The notes beneath the pieces are model-generated. The model worked only from the letters and a program-made list of their open reading frames with translations. It was not told where the DNA came from and ran no database searches. This document shows, in pieces, positions 8,710 through 19,909 of a DNA stretch of 64,000 nt. Position 1 is the stretch's first letter. Each line of letters opens with the position of its first letter. Source of the stretch: Primulina eburnea (lineage: Eukaryota; Streptophyta; Magnoliopsida; Lamiales; Gesneriaceae); the NCBI RefSeq assembly GCF_022965805.1, contig NC_133105.1, forward strand, positions 30,391,164 to 30,455,163, given 5' to 3'. The position numbers were made by a program, and so were the translations under genes.

Positions 8710-11700
8710 ATGATCAGATTAATGCCGCCTAGACGAGTACCACAGCCAGAGCAGGGTAGCACGTCCGGTGCACAGATGGATGTTACCGCTACGCCGATGG
8801 AGACCTTATTGAAGAGATTCCAGTCTTTTCATCCGCCTACCCTGAAGGGCACAGAGAGTGCAGTAGAGTGCGAGAGCTGGCTCGATGATATCGAGATGTT
8901 GTTTGAGTCTTTGGCTTACACTGATGAGCGACGTGTGAAGCTGATAGGGCATCAGATGCAAGAGGTTGCCAAGAGCTGGTGGTTGACGACGAAGAGAGCC
9001 TTGGAGCACCGAGGCATTGATATCACGTGGAAAGTCTTCAAAGACGAGTTCTATCAGCGCTTCTTTCCCGTCTCCTACCGGAAAGATAAGGGAGCTGAAT
9101 TTGCGAATCTGAAGCAGGGACAGTGGAACATCGAGGAGTATGTTGCTAAATTTTCTGCATTGCTACGATTTGCACCGCATGTGGCCGGAAACGACGAGGC
9201 AGTGGCCGATCAGTTCATCAACGGGTTGAATCCAGATGTATTTACTTTGGTGAACACGGGACGGCCTAACACTTTTTCAGAGGCACTGAACCGAGCGAAG
9301 GGAGCCGAGGCTGGCTTGATCAGGCAGCGAGGGGCTTCCTATGGTGTTCAGGGGCAGAGACCGCCACAGCCTACCACCGTTCAGTTTCCACCCCCTCCTC
9401 CTCGTTTTGACAATGGAGCTAGTGGTAGTGGCAAGAAGGATTTTCTGAAGGCTAAGGGCAAACAGTTTAAGAAATCTGGGAGCAGTTCATCGAGTTCGAG
9501 TGGATCTCGACAGAGAGGTCAGGGTTCAGATTCCAGTGGTGTATACTGTGGTTCATGCGGAGGGCGACATGCTACGGAGCAGTGTCAAGGAGTTCTGGGA
9601 CGCTGTAACATCTGTAGGCAACAGGGACATTTCGCCAGAGTTTGTCCCCAGAGAGGTGCACAACGATTCCAGAGCACAGGATCATCAGCACCAGCGCCAC
9701 AGATGGAGAGACAGGCATCCTCTGTACACTCCTTTCAGCCACCCTCCACACAGACACAGCAGAGGCCAGGAGGTAGTCAGACGGTGAGTCAGCCTCCTCG
9801 ACAGCAGGCACGTGTCTTTGCCTTGACAGAGGAGCAGGCGCAGGAGGCGCCAGATGACGTCATTGCAGGTAATTGTTTCCTTTGTGGTTATCCTGCATAT
9901 GTGTTGATAGACACAGGGGCATCGCATACATTCATATCTGAACATTTTGCATTGAGACATGCATTGCCTGTTGAGTCAATGTCGACAGTAGTGTCTATAG
10001 CTTCTCCGTTGGGAAGTGGCTTGATATCTGTGACTACTGTTAGACACTGTATGCTTCAGTTTGAGGGGCATGAGATTGATCTTGATTGTGTAGTACTTGG
10101 TTTAGCTGATTTTGACTGTATAGTTGGCATAGATATGTTAACCAAGTACAGGGGCACGGTAGATTGTTTCCACAAGATTGTCAGATTCAGACCCGAAAGG
10201 ACAGACGAGTGGAAATTCTACGGCAAGGGTTCCAGATCTCGGATTCCCTTAGTATCTGCTCTGACTATGAGTAGATTGCTTCAGAGAGGAGCAGAGGGCT
10301 TTCTCGTATATTCAGTAGATCTACTGAAGACGAGCCCAGCATTGGCAGATCTGCCAGTGGTTTGCGAGTTTGCAGATGTTTTTCCTGATGAGATTCCAGG
10401 GTTGCCTCCGGTTCGAGAGGTTGATTTCAGCATAGATCTTATGCCCGGTTCTGTTCCTATTTCGAGAGCTCCATATAGGATGGCACCGATAGAACTGAAA
10501 GAGTTGAAAGCACAGTTGGAAGATCTTTTGTCCAAGGGATATATCAGACCTAGTGTATCTCCTTGGGGTGCTCCGGTGCTTTTCGTTCGAAAGAAAGATG
10601 GTTCGATGCGACTGTGTATTGATTATAGGCAGCTGAATAAGGCAACAGTGAAGAACAAGTATCCTTTGCCTCGCATCGACGACTTATTTGACCAGTTACA
10701 GGGATCTTCTGTATATTCGAAAATCGATTTGAGATCAGGGTATCATCAGCTCCGAGTTAGAGACGTTGATATTCCGAAGACGGCATTTCGAACCAGGTAT
10801 GGACATTACGAGTTTGTTGTTATGCCTTTCGGTTTGACGAATGCACCTGCGGTGTTTATGAGTTTGATGAACCGCATTTTTCAGAGATATTTAGATGATT
10901 TTGTGATTGTGTTTATTGACGACATTTTGGTGTATTCGAAGAGTTTGACTGAGCATGCAGATCATCTGAGAATCGTGCTGAAGACTTTGCGACAGGAGCA
11001 GTTGTATGCCAAACTGTCCAAATGCGAATTCTGGTTGCGACAGGTTGTTTTCTTGGGGCACATTATATCTGGAGAGGGTATTGCGGTAGATCCGAGTAAA
11101 GTTGAGGCTCTGATCAGTTGGCCGAGACCGACTTCTGTGCCTGAGATACGCAGTTTCATGGGTCTAGCCGGGTATTATCGACGTTTTATCCGAGATTTCT
11201 CCAGTATAGCGAAGCCGATTACCCAGTTGACACAGAAGAACATGCCATTTGTGTGGTCAAAAGAGTGTGAGAGCGGTTTTGTTGAGCTGAAGAAGAGGCT
11301 GACTAGTGCGCCTGTCTTGACAATTCCATCAGGTACAGGTGAGTTCGTTGTATATTGTGATGCATCTCACAGAGGGCTTGGATGTGTTCTTATGCAGCGA
11401 GGGCACGTGATAGCATACGCCTCTAGACAGCTGAAGCCGCACGAGACCCGTTATCCGATTCATGACCTTGAATTGGCGGCGATTGTGTTTGCACTTAAGA
11501 TCTGGCGTCATTATCTGTATGGCGAGAAATTTGAGATTTATTCCGATCATAAGAGCTTGAAGTATCTCTTTTCTCAGTCAGAGTTGAACATGAGGCAGCG
11601 ACGATGGCTTGATCTGCTGAAAGATTTTGATTGCGAGATCAAGTACCATCCAGGAAAGTCGAATGCAGCGGCAGACGCCTTGAGTCGAAAGGTATGTTCT

Positions 11701-12852
11701 TTGTCCTTGTCGACTATAGGTGTATCGAGTTTAGTAGAAGATTGTTGCTTGTCTGGATTGACATTTGATATAGAGAATAGACCGTTGCGACTTACTGCGA
11801 TTCAGATTGAGCCAGATCTGATTTTGAGGATCAAAGAAGCACAGAGGACTGATCTGAGCGTCCAGAGATCGATTGATATGGTCAGAGCTGGTCATATATC
11901 AGAGTATCAGGTTAGAGATTCTGTTCTGTATGTGAATAACCGCTTAGTAGTGCCAGATGTTTCAGATTTGAGACGACAGATTATGTCAGAGGCACACTGT
12001 AGCCGGTTCAGCATTCATCCTGGAGGCAGAAAGATGTACAATGACTTGAAGACGCAATTCTGGTGGAAGCAGATGAAGACAGATATTGCAGAATTTGTGT
12101 CTAGATGTCTGAATTGCCAACAGGTGAAGGCAGAGAGGAAGAAGCCCGGGGGTTTACTTCAGAGTTTGTCTGTTCCTGAATGGAAATGGGACCACATTTC
12201 CATGGACTTCGTTACGAAGTTACCTCGATCGTCCCGGGGCAATGATTCGATTTGGGTCATCATTGACAGATTGACCAAATCTGCCTGTTTCATTCCGTAC
12301 AAGATGACCTATCGACACGATCAGATGGCAGAGTTGTATGTCAGAGAGGTCGTCAGATTGCATGGTGTGCCGAAATCGATCGTATCAGACCGGGATCCAC
12401 GATTTACTTCTCACTTCTGGCACAGCTTGCAGCAGGCTTTGGGTACGACTTTACACCTGAGCACTGCTTATCATCCCCAGACAGACGGACAGTCAGAGCG
12501 GACTATCCAGACTTTAGAAGATATGCTGAGAGCTGTAGTAATAGACTTTGGTACTAGTTGGCAGGATTCATTGCCGTTGTGTGAGTTTTCATACAACAAC
12601 AGCTATCAGACGAGCATAGAGATGGCACCGTTCGAAGCTTTATACGGAAATAAGTGTAGATCTCCGTTGTACTGGGATGATATCTCTGAGGTACCAGAGT
12701 TGGGGCCTGATATGATTCGTGAGATGACCGAAAAAGTGAAAATCATTCAGAAGAGAATGAAGACGGCACAGGATAGGCAAGCAAAGTACGCCAATATCAG
12801 ACGCAGACCGTTAGTATTCGAACAGGGAGACAGAGTATTTTTGAAGATTTAA
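8710..12852 (+). CDS. G1 gag-pol polyprotein, cut short by a nonsense codon
   Basis: 1380 codons. Gag starts at MPPRR (residue 5, ATG at 8722), and the upstream ATG at 8710 adds four residues. The gag domain spans about residues 30-200. Two zinc knuckles follow, [13 protein letters not shown] (one residue short between C and H) and [14 protein letters not shown]. Protease has DTGAS with Asp at 401. Reverse transcriptase has [10 protein letters not shown] near 736. RNase H has CDAS near 884, an ELAA glutamate and SDHKS. The integrase zinc region ends in CLNCQQ. The integrase core has Asp1166 (SMDF), Asp1227 (VSDRD) and Glu1263, with the canonical 35 residues between the last two. The product would make and insert element DNA. 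TAA at 12850-12852 replaces the serine codon found in the sister copies G2 and G4, so this copy cannot make the C-terminal chromodomain without readthrough. Confidence 0.95.
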   Translation: MIRLMPPRRVPQPEQGSTSGAQMDVTATPMETLLKRFQSFHPPTLKGTESAVECESWLDDIEMLFESLAYTDERRVKLIGHQMQEVAKSWWLTTKRALEHRGIDITWKVFKDEFYQRFFPVSYRKDKGAEFANLKQGQWNIEEYVAKFSALLRFAPHVAGNDEAVADQFINGLNPDVFTLVNTGRPNTFSEALNRAKGAEAGLIRQRGASYGVQGQRPPQPTTVQFPPPPPRFDNGASGSGKKDFLKAKGKQFKKSGSSSSSSSGSRQRGQGSDSSGVYCGSCGGRHATEQCQGVLGRCNICRQQGHFARVCPQRGAQRFQSTGSSAPAPQMERQASSVHSFQPPSTQTQQRPGGSQTVSQPPRQQARVFALTEEQAQEAPDDVIAGNCFLCGYPAYVLIDTGASHTFISEHFALRHALPVESMSTVVSIASPLGSGLISVTTVRHCMLQFEGHEIDLDCVVLGLADFDCIVGIDMLTKYRGTVDCFHKIVRFRPERTDEWKFYGKGSRSRIPLVSALTMSRLLQRGAEGFLVYSVDLLKTSPALADLPVVCEFADVFPDEIPGLPPVREVDFSIDLMPGSVPISRAPYRMAPIELKELKAQLEDLLSKGYIRPSVSPWGAPVLFVRKKDGSMRLCIDYRQLNKATVKNKYPLPRIDDLFDQLQGSSVYSKIDLRSGYHQLRVRDVDIPKTAFRTRYGHYEFVVMPFGLTNAPAVFMSLMNRIFQRYLDDFVIVFIDDILVYSKSLTEHADHLRIVLKTLRQEQLYAKLSKCEFWLRQVVFLGHIISGEGIAVDPSKVEALISWPRPTSVPEIRSFMGLAGYYRRFIRDFSSIAKPITQLTQKNMPFVWSKECESGFVELKKRLTSAPVLTIPSGTGEFVVYCDASHRGLGCVLMQRGHVIAYASRQLKPHETRYPIHDLELAAIVFALKIWRHYLYGEKFEIYSDHKSLKYLFSQSELNMRQRRWLDLLKDFDCEIKYHPGKSNAAADALSRKVCSLSLSTIGVSSLVEDCCLSGLTFDIENRPLRLTAIQIEPDLILRIKEAQRTDLSVQRSIDMVRAGHISEYQVRDSVLYVNNRLVVPDVSDLRRQIMSEAHCSRFSIHPGGRKMYNDLKTQFWWKQMKTDIAEFVSRCLNCQQVKAERKKPGGLLQSLSVPEWKWDHISMDFVTKLPRSSRGNDSIWVIIDRLTKSACFIPYKMTYRHDQMAELYVREVVRLHGVPKSIVSDRDPRFTSHFWHSLQQALGTTLHLSTAYHPQTDGQSERTIQTLEDMLRAVVIDFGTSWQDSLPLCEFSYNNSYQTSIEMAPFEALYGNKCRSPLYWDDISEVPELGPDMIREMTEKVKIIQKRMKTAQDRQAKYANIRRRPLVFEQGDRVFLKI

Positions 12853-13242
12853 CCTTTCAGAGGCGTGGTCAGATTTGGCAAGCGTGGGAAGTTGTCTCCT
12901 AGATACGTCGGTCCGTACGAGATCCTTGAGAAGATTGGCGATCGAGCTTACAGACTTGCTCTTCCTCCTTCATTATCTGATATACATGACGTTTTTCATG
13001 TATCGATGCTTCGCAGATATATGCCAGATGAGTCTCATGTCATTCAGCCTGACGAAGCCGAGTTAGATCAAACTTTGAGCTACGTCGAGCAACCGATACA
13101 GATTCTGGATCGGAAGGAAAAGAAGCTTAGAACCAAGACCATTCCGCTTGTGAAGGTTCAATGGAGTCGCCATGGCATCGAGGAAGCAACTTGGGAGACG
13201 GAGTCTGAGATGAGACAGAGGCATCCCGAGCTATTCTTATGA
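12853..13242 (+). pseudogene. G1 integrase C-terminus and chromodomain, separated by the stop
   Basis: The same register continues past the TAA to a TGA at 13240-13242. It has [18 protein letters not shown], the usual integrase C-terminal module, then a chromodomain-like segment with QILDRKEKKLR, VKVQWSRHG and EEATWETE near the end. In chromoviruses this domain is thought to direct integration to marked chromatin. An in-frame start at 12865 is not expected to be used. After the stop, 13243-13330 is non-coding 3' leader. Confidence 0.9.
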
Positions 13243-13330
13243 TGTGAGTTTTTCTTCCCGCTTTGATTTTACTGTTTTGTGTATACTAGTGTGATTACTG
13301 GTTTATAAGTTCGAGGACGAACTATTGTCT

Positions 13331-13344
13331 AAGAGGGGGAGAAA
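13331..13344 (+). other. Polypurine tract of G1
   Basis: AAGAGGGGGAGAAA abuts the TG of the 3' LTR, as required for plus-strand priming. The same tract is at 30634-30647 in G2 and, reversed, at 17492-17507 in G4. Confidence 0.9.
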
Positions 13345-15136
13345 TGTAAGGCTCGAGAATTATCCGTGTCATCGATGTGAGAATTGAAGAAGATTATGCA
13401 TGACATGAAAAATGTGAATTTGAGCAGCAGGGCCGAAGCCACACCGCACCCGCGGTGTTAGAGATACAGCACCCGCGGTGCATTGGGAGGAAATTGGTGA
13501 AATTGTGCGAACAGACACCGCACCCGCGGTGCTAGCACAACCGCACCCGCGGTGTGAGACCGCACCCGCGGTCATGTAAGGACCGCACCAGCGGTCTAAG
13601 AATTCCAGAAAATAATATTGCTGCCGAGAGCACAGCGCACCCGCGCTCCTAAGTTACCGCACCCGCGGTCATGCGTGCCCTTTGAAGAATAAGCCATGTG
13701 TTATATAACATGCAAGATATAAATAGAGGTCCTTCGTTTTCCTCATTCAGAAGCAAGCACCGAAGGATTTCAGGGAGAGAGAAAGCTTCATTCCTCATGC
13801 TTTCAAATTTTGATTTTGTAAGATTCATACATCCAAACTTTAATCCGATTTCGGTTTTGAGCTCCTCTCAGTGTTAGCTTCAAGAGGATGTAAGTTTTAT
13901 TACATTTCAACAAGATTCAGATTGTGTATGTTGAGAGAAACTTAGATTTGAGTTAGAATATGTGTTCTTGCTATACTAAGCATCGTAAAAACGTAAACGG
14001 ATTGAATTACGGATGTCGTATGCTATAGGTTCGATTTTCCAGCATGTATTATGTGAAGATTATGCAGAATTTGGTATACATGTTTGTATTGGATGAGATT
14101 ATGAGTAATTGGGATTGATTATGATATTTTTATGTTGTTACTGAGTTGACCGGTACCGAGATTTATTATTGATTGGAATACGTATTGCTTTGAGTTAGAG
14201 ATTGATGTTGTGTGTCTACACATTGCCATTTCAGATTTGAAGTGACAGGTTTGACATTCCGACTTCAAGATTTCGACAGAGATTGTGTGACGAAAGGTAT
14301 AATTCATGTGGTCTTGGGATTGCACAACTCGATTCAGATTTGATACGAGTTTTCCCTAAATCACATACTAGATTGTTATTACATTGATTATGTAATGTCT
14401 TGTTTATTGATTTATATTCGAGTCCTGAGATAGGAGATATTGGCAGACTTGCCAAAACTAGACGTTTCGGTGTATCGTCGCATAGGAGCAGATTTGCTAT
14501 ATGTGTAGACCCTCGATACAGAGATTGACCGAAGTCTAGGAATAAGACGTACCGTTGCCCCGAGTGGTTGGGTAGGTGACAGACCGTCTTATTCACACCG
14601 GGATCCCTAGATTAGAAATGAGTCGAGTCAAGATTTGAATGTTGAATACAGATTTGTATTCTTCTACATGTTTAGATTTATATTCATGTTACTTGATTTA
14701 TGCTATGCATTTGTATATGATATTTACATTGCATGCATCCATGTTTTATACTGGGATATGTTCTCACCGGAGTTATCCGGCTGTTGTCGTGTCTGTATGT
14801 GTGCATGGCAACAGGTGGGGCAGGATCAGGGTCACGACGAGGAAGAGAGAGATGATAGCGTGGAGATGCCGGGTGTAGCAGAAGACTTCTGATGTTGTAC
14901 TAGTAATTTAATGTTGATACTAGAGATGTTATGTTGTTATTGTAACATGTATAACAAGTAAGGCTACTAGATCATGTTATGTAATAGTCGTTGACTCATG
15001 TTTGTTTTAAATAAAAATGAGACGCTTTATGTTAACATTCGATTTAATGTTAGAAAGCGAAAAATTTTGACCCGCCATTTATAATAAAGATCCAATTAAA
15101 TCCCAAAAGAATTGAGTTAGAACCCGGGTCCCCACA
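13345..15136 (+). repeat. 3' LTR of G1
   Basis: It is a 1792-bp copy of 6675-8466. The mismatches I see are in a U3 motif near 13590 (C to A), near 14129 (G to T) and near 14910 (T to A). It contains the same motif cluster, TATA box and both hairpin blocks. Confidence 0.97.
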
Positions 15137-15455
15137 GATGATGTGACATGTGTTTTGTTCTTTTTCAACTGATTGTTCAGCCGATATCTTTTCTGAACTG
15201 GCTTACTATTGTAGTAGTTTGAGTAGCCATATGAATATTTCCTGCTGAGAGTTTTCGGTTGCTGATTCCATGAGTCAGTCTTACCCTTTGGAGTATATCC
15301 AATTCCACATCTAATGCCTTTATTCATATTCTGAGATGGCTGTTCAGTCAGTTTGCTCGACTCTTCTTGATTTTGTACCATAACTGATTTTACAAAGTGA
15401 ATATATTTCCCTTTGTTCATATTCAGTTTTGGTTGAGTATCTTGGGAAGACAAAT
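15137..15455 (-). pseudogene. SIRE-like copia fragment upstream of protease
   Basis: A minus-strand frame reads MNKGIRCGIGYTPKGKTDSW, the conserved gag/linker sequence before the protease in SIRE-type copia elements. It is followed by a basic, tyrosine- and asparagine-rich stretch. It is the displaced upstream part of the element at 1757-4501, and both join cleanly once G1 and the solo LTR are removed with their target duplications. It is truncated at about 15455 by the next copia fragment, so most of gag and the 5' LTR are missing. Confidence 0.8.
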
Positions 15456-15545
15456 CAAATATTATTAAAATAAAGACTGCTTATTCATAGAGTTTCATTG
15501 TGAACACTCGGCCAACACTTGGCTCGACGTGCACCTACTCTAACA
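15456..15545 (-). repeat. Copia LTR fragment, same family as the solo LTR
   Basis: These 90 bp match the first part of the LTR at about 6575-6665, with two or three differences. The LTR start lies at 15545 and is preceded in its own orientation by GTGGGAGAT, a typical copia polypurine tract (15546-15556). The rest of the LTR is deleted at the junction near 15455. Confidence 0.85.
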
Positions 15546-15556
15546 ATCTCCCACTT

Positions 15557-15937
15557 GCACTAGAGCCAACTACCTATATGCATAAAACCCATTGATTCGC
15601 GATGCTTGTCGAACAATGGTCCAGGTAAAGGCTTAGCTAGTGGATCAACAACATAATCTGCGGAGCCGACTTTGTCAATAGACACTACTCTTCTTTCCAC
15701 AATCTCTCCGAGGATGTGGTACTTTCTCAATACGAGTTTGGATTTCTAATGAGACCTTGTCTCCTTTGCTTGAGCTAAAGCTCCCGTGTTGTCACACAAC
15801 ACCGGGACAGGAGCAACTTCATTAGGAATGACGTCCAACTCTTAGACGAAATTCCTTATCCAAACAGCCTCTCTTGCTGCATCTGATGCAGCAATGTATT
15901 CGGCCTCTGTGCTGGAATCCGCAATATTGTCATCCAT
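15557..15937 (-). pseudogene. Copia RNase H C-terminus (fragment)
   Basis: On the minus strand the sequence reads SSTEAEYIAASDAAREAVW, then a DNTGALAQAKE motif, then VDPLAKPLPGP and HRESMGFMHIGSWL. This is the characteristic end of a copia pol. At least two in-frame stops interrupt it. It directly precedes the polypurine tract and LTR start at 15546. It is cut at about 15937, where a chromovirus LTR begins. Confidence 0.85.
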
Positions 15938-17491
15938 CTCTCATCTAGCTCGAGACCCAGATCCTGCCCCACCTGTTGCCATGCACACATACAGACACGA
16001 CAACAGCCGGATAACTCCGGTGAGAACATATCCCAGTATAAAACATGGATGCATGCAATGTCATAATCATGTACAAAAGCATAGCATATATCAAGTAACT
16101 TGAATAAAATCTAAACATGTAGAAGAATACAAATCTGTATTCAACATTAAATCTTGACTCGACTAATTTCTAATCTAGGGATCCCGGTGTGAATAAGACG
16201 GTCTGTCACCTACCCAACCACTCGGGGCAACGGTACGTCTTATTCCTAGACTTCGGTCAACTCTGTATCGAGGGTCTACACATATAGCAATCTGCTCCTA
16301 CGCGTCGATACACCGAAACGTCTAGTTTTGGCAAATCTGCCAATATCTCCTATCTCAGGACTCGAATATAAATCAATAAACAAAATATTACATAATCAAT
16401 GTAATAACAATCTAGTATGTGATTTAGGGAAACTCGTATCAAGTCTGAATCGAGTTGTGCAATCCCGTGACCACATGAATTATACCTTTCTTGTCGCACA
16501 GTCTGTGTCGAGCCGAAATCTCGAATACCAAGTAGCCAATACAAATCTGAAATGGCAATGTATAGACATATTCTATCAATATGCATCTCAAAGCAACTCA
16601 TATCAACTCTTGTACTAATCAATAATCAGTCTCGGTACGAATTTGACGGCATAACGACATATTTCTTGGTACCGATCAACTCAATCTCAACACAACAATA
16701 TCACAATCAATCATAATCAGTCATAATCTCATCCAACATAATAGCTATACTGAAATCTGCAAAATCTCTATACATTACATGCTGGAAAATCGAGACCATC
16801 ATGTACAGCATCCATAATTCGATTCGGTAGCGAATATACCATGCTCATAATCTCAAGAACACATATCTTCAACAAAATCATAATTTCTCCAACACATATA
16901 TTTCTAAACATGCTGGAAATACACAATACTTACATCCTTTGCTAGCTCTTGTTGCAAGGATCACAAATCCGGACTCGAAATTAAAATCGGATCTCTAAAT
17001 CTTGCACAATATAATTTCTAAAGGATGAAGAACTTGAAGCTATTCCATGGAAGCTCTCGGTTCTGCTGATGAAGATTTGAAGAAGTGAAGTGTCAATTCA
17101 ACATATATATATATATCATGCCATGTGTCAAGTTGAGAAACAAAGGTGGCACTTCGCATGCAACACCGCGGGTGCGGTAGCTCAAGAGCGCGGGTGCGCT
17201 GTGCTTTCGGCAACATTTCATTTCCTGAAATTCCATGACCGCGGGTGCGGTCATTGCAGGACCGCGGGTGCGGTCTCACCACCGCGGGTGCGGTCTTGTT
17301 AGCACCGCGGGTGCGGTGTTGCTTCGCACAAATCCATCACCTTTCTGTCACATACACCGCGGGTGCGGTAGTCTTAGCACCGCAGGTGGAGTGTGGCTTC
17401 GGCCATTCTTCACAATTCCAATCTAAATATCATGCATTCTCATGGCTTCAAGTCTAACATTAATAACAACCGATAATTCTCGAGCCTTACA
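15938..17491 (-). repeat. 3' LTR of G4, truncated
   Basis: In its own orientation it starts TGTAAGGCTCGAG at 17491. It is related to the G1 and G6 LTRs and loses roughly its last 300 bases at about 15938. U3 (about 17160-17400) carries the ACCGCACCCGCGGT motif cluster in reverse, and an AT-rich TATA region lies near 17103-17118. Hairpin block 2 is at 15967-16022. Its truncation end most resembles the G6 LTR around 63490-63510. Confidence 0.9.
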
Positions 17492-17507
17492 TTTCTCCCC
17501 CTCTAAG
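17492..17507 (-). other. Polypurine tract of G4
   Basis: Read on the minus strand, CTTAGAGGGGGAGAAA lies immediately before the TG of the LTR, as in G1. Confidence 0.85.
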
Positions 17508-17594
17508 AAATGATTTCGTCCTCGAAATCACATGCCATTCTACTAATGCAAGCATATACAGAAATATTAAAATCAAACTAGCCAAATACTTACA

Positions 17595-19909
17595 TCAACT
17601 GAATAGCTCGGGATGTCTCTGTCTCATATCAGATTCTGTCTCCCAAGTTGCTTCCTCGATGCCATGACGACTCCATTGCACCTTCACAAGCGGAATGGTC
17701 TTGGTTCTGAGTTGTTTCTCCTTCCAATCAAGAATTTGTATCGGTCTTTCAACATAGCTCAGAGACTGATCTAGCTCGGCTTCGTCAGGTTTAATGACAT
17801 GAGAATCATCCGGCATGTATCTACGCAACATATACATGAAAAACGTCATGTATACCGGACAATGAAGGAGGAAGAGCAAGTCTATAAGCTCGATCGCCAA
17901 TCTTCTCAAGAATCTCATACGGACCGACGTATCTAGGAGACAACTTTCCTCGCTTGCCAAATCTGACAACGCCTCTGAAAGGTGAAATCTTCAAAAATAC
18001 TCTGTCTCCCTGCTCAAATACCAACGGTCTGCGTCTGACATTGGCGTATTTCGCTTGCCTATCTTGTGCTGTCTTCATTCGTTTCTGAATGATCTTCACT
18101 TTTTCGGTCATCTCACGAATCATATCAGGCCCTAACTCTGGTACCTCAGAGATATCATCCCAGTACAACGGAGATCTGCACTTCTTTCCGTATAAAGCTT
18201 CGAACGGTGCCATTTCAATGCTAGTCTGATAGCTGTTGTTGTATGAAAACTCACACAACGGCAATGAATCTTGCCAACTAGTACCAAAGTCTAGTACTAC
18301 AGCTCTCAGCATGTCCTCTAAAGTCTGGATAGTCCGCTCTGACTGTCCGTCCGTCTGAGGATGATAAGCAGTGCTCAGGTGTAAAGTCGTACCCAAAGCC
18401 TGCTGCAGGCTGTGCCAAAAGTGAGAAGTGAATCGTGGATCCCGATCTGATACGATCGACTTCGGCACACCGTGTAATCTGACGACCTCTCTGACATACA
18501 ACTCTGCCATCTGATCGTGTCGATAGGTCATTCTGTACGGAATAAAGCACGCTGATTTGGTCAGTGTGTCTATCACAACCCAAATCGCGTCACAGCCCCG
18601 CGAAGATCGAGGTAACTTCGTCACGAAGTCCATGGAAATGTGGTCCCATTTCCATTCAGGAACAGACAAACTCTGAAGTAAACCTCCGGGCTTCTTTCTT
18701 TCTGCCTTCACCTGCTGGCAATTCAAACATCTAGACACAAATTCTGCAATATCTGTCTTCATCTGCTTCCACCAGAATTGTGTCTTCAAATCATTGTACA
18801 TTTTCTTGCCTCCAGGATGAATGCTGAACCAACTACAGTGTGCCTCTGACATGATCCGTCGTCTCAAATCTGAAATCTCTGGCACTACTAAGCGGTTATT
18901 CACATACAGAACAAAATCTCTAACCTGATACTCTGATTTATGACCAGCTCTGACCATATCAATCGATCTCTGAAGGCTCGGATCAGTTTTCTGCGCCTCT
19001 TTGATCCTCAAAATCAGATCTGGCTCAATCTGAATCGCCGTAAGTCGCAACGGTCTACTATCTGTATCAAATGTCAATCCAGACAAGCAACAGTCCTCTA
19101 CTAAATTCGATACACCTACAGTCGACAAGGAAAGAGCACATACCTTTCGACTCAAGGCTTCTGCCGCTGCATTCGACTTCCCTGGATAGTACTTGATCTC
19201 GCAATCGAAATCTTTCAGCAGATCAAGCCATCGTCGCTGCCTCATGTTCAACTCTGACTGAGAAAAGAGATACTTCAAGCTCTTATGATCGGAATAGATC
19301 TCAAATTTCTCGCCATACAGATAATGACGCCAGATCTTGAGTGCAAATACAATCGCCGCCAATTCAAGATCATGAATCGGATAACGAGTCTTGTGCGGCT
19401 TCAGTTGTCTAGAGGCGTATGCTATCACGTGCCCTCGCTGCATAAGAACACACCCTAACCCTCTGTGAGATGCGTCACAGTATACAACAAACTCACCTGT
19501 ACCTGAAGGAATCGTCAAGACAGGTGCACTAGTCAGCCTCTTTTTCAACTCTACAAAACTGGCTTCACAATCTTCGGACCACACAAATGGCATGTTTTTC
19601 TGTGTCAACTGGGTGATAGGCTTCGCTATACTGGAGAAATCTCGAATAAAACGTCGATAATACCCGGCTAGACCCATGAAACTGCGTATCTCAGGCACTG
19701 AAGTCGGTCTCGGCCAACTGACCACAGCCTCCACTTTGCTCGGATCTACCGCAATACCCTCTCCAGATATAATATGCCCCAAGAAGACAACCTGTCGCAA
19801 CCAGAATTCACACTTGGACAGTTTGGCATACAACTGCTCTTTTCTCAAAGTCTTCAGTACAATTCTCAGATGATCTGCATGTTCAGTCAGACTCTTCGAA
19901 TATACCAAG
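17595..19909 (-). pseudogene. G4 pol fragment: end of reverse transcriptase, RNase H, integrase, chromodomain
   Basis: A 695-codon open frame (19908 down to 17821) holds the end of reverse transcriptase from LVYSKS, then RNase H, the integrase zinc region and the D,D-35-E core. It also holds the C-terminal module to [10 protein letters not shown] 2-base deletion near 17840 shifts the frame, and the chromodomain follows in another frame to 17595. It is otherwise clean and close to G1. Unlike G1, it keeps the serine codon at the position of the G1 stop. The 5' part (gag, protease, catalytic reverse transcriptase) is lost at 19909, where the integrase satellite starts between FIDDI and LVYSK. 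Confidence 0.92.

Larger units (their letters stand above)
6675..15136 (+). mobile_element. G1: near-complete Tekay/Del-type Ty3/gypsy chromovirus, target duplication GATGA
   Basis: It has two 1792-bp LTRs (6675-8466 and 13345-15136), each starting TGTAAGGCTC and ending CCCACA. A tRNA-Met primer-binding site follows the 5' LTR, and a polypurine tract precedes the 3' LTR. The 5-bp target duplication GATGA lies at 6670-6674 and 15137-15141. I see only three LTR mismatches by eye, so the insertion is young. The single internal frame encodes gag, protease, reverse transcriptase, RNase H and integrase. One nonsense codon at 12850-12852 cuts off the last 130 codons, including the chromodomain. The element lies within the SIRE-like copia, right beside the older solo LTR. 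Confidence 0.97.
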
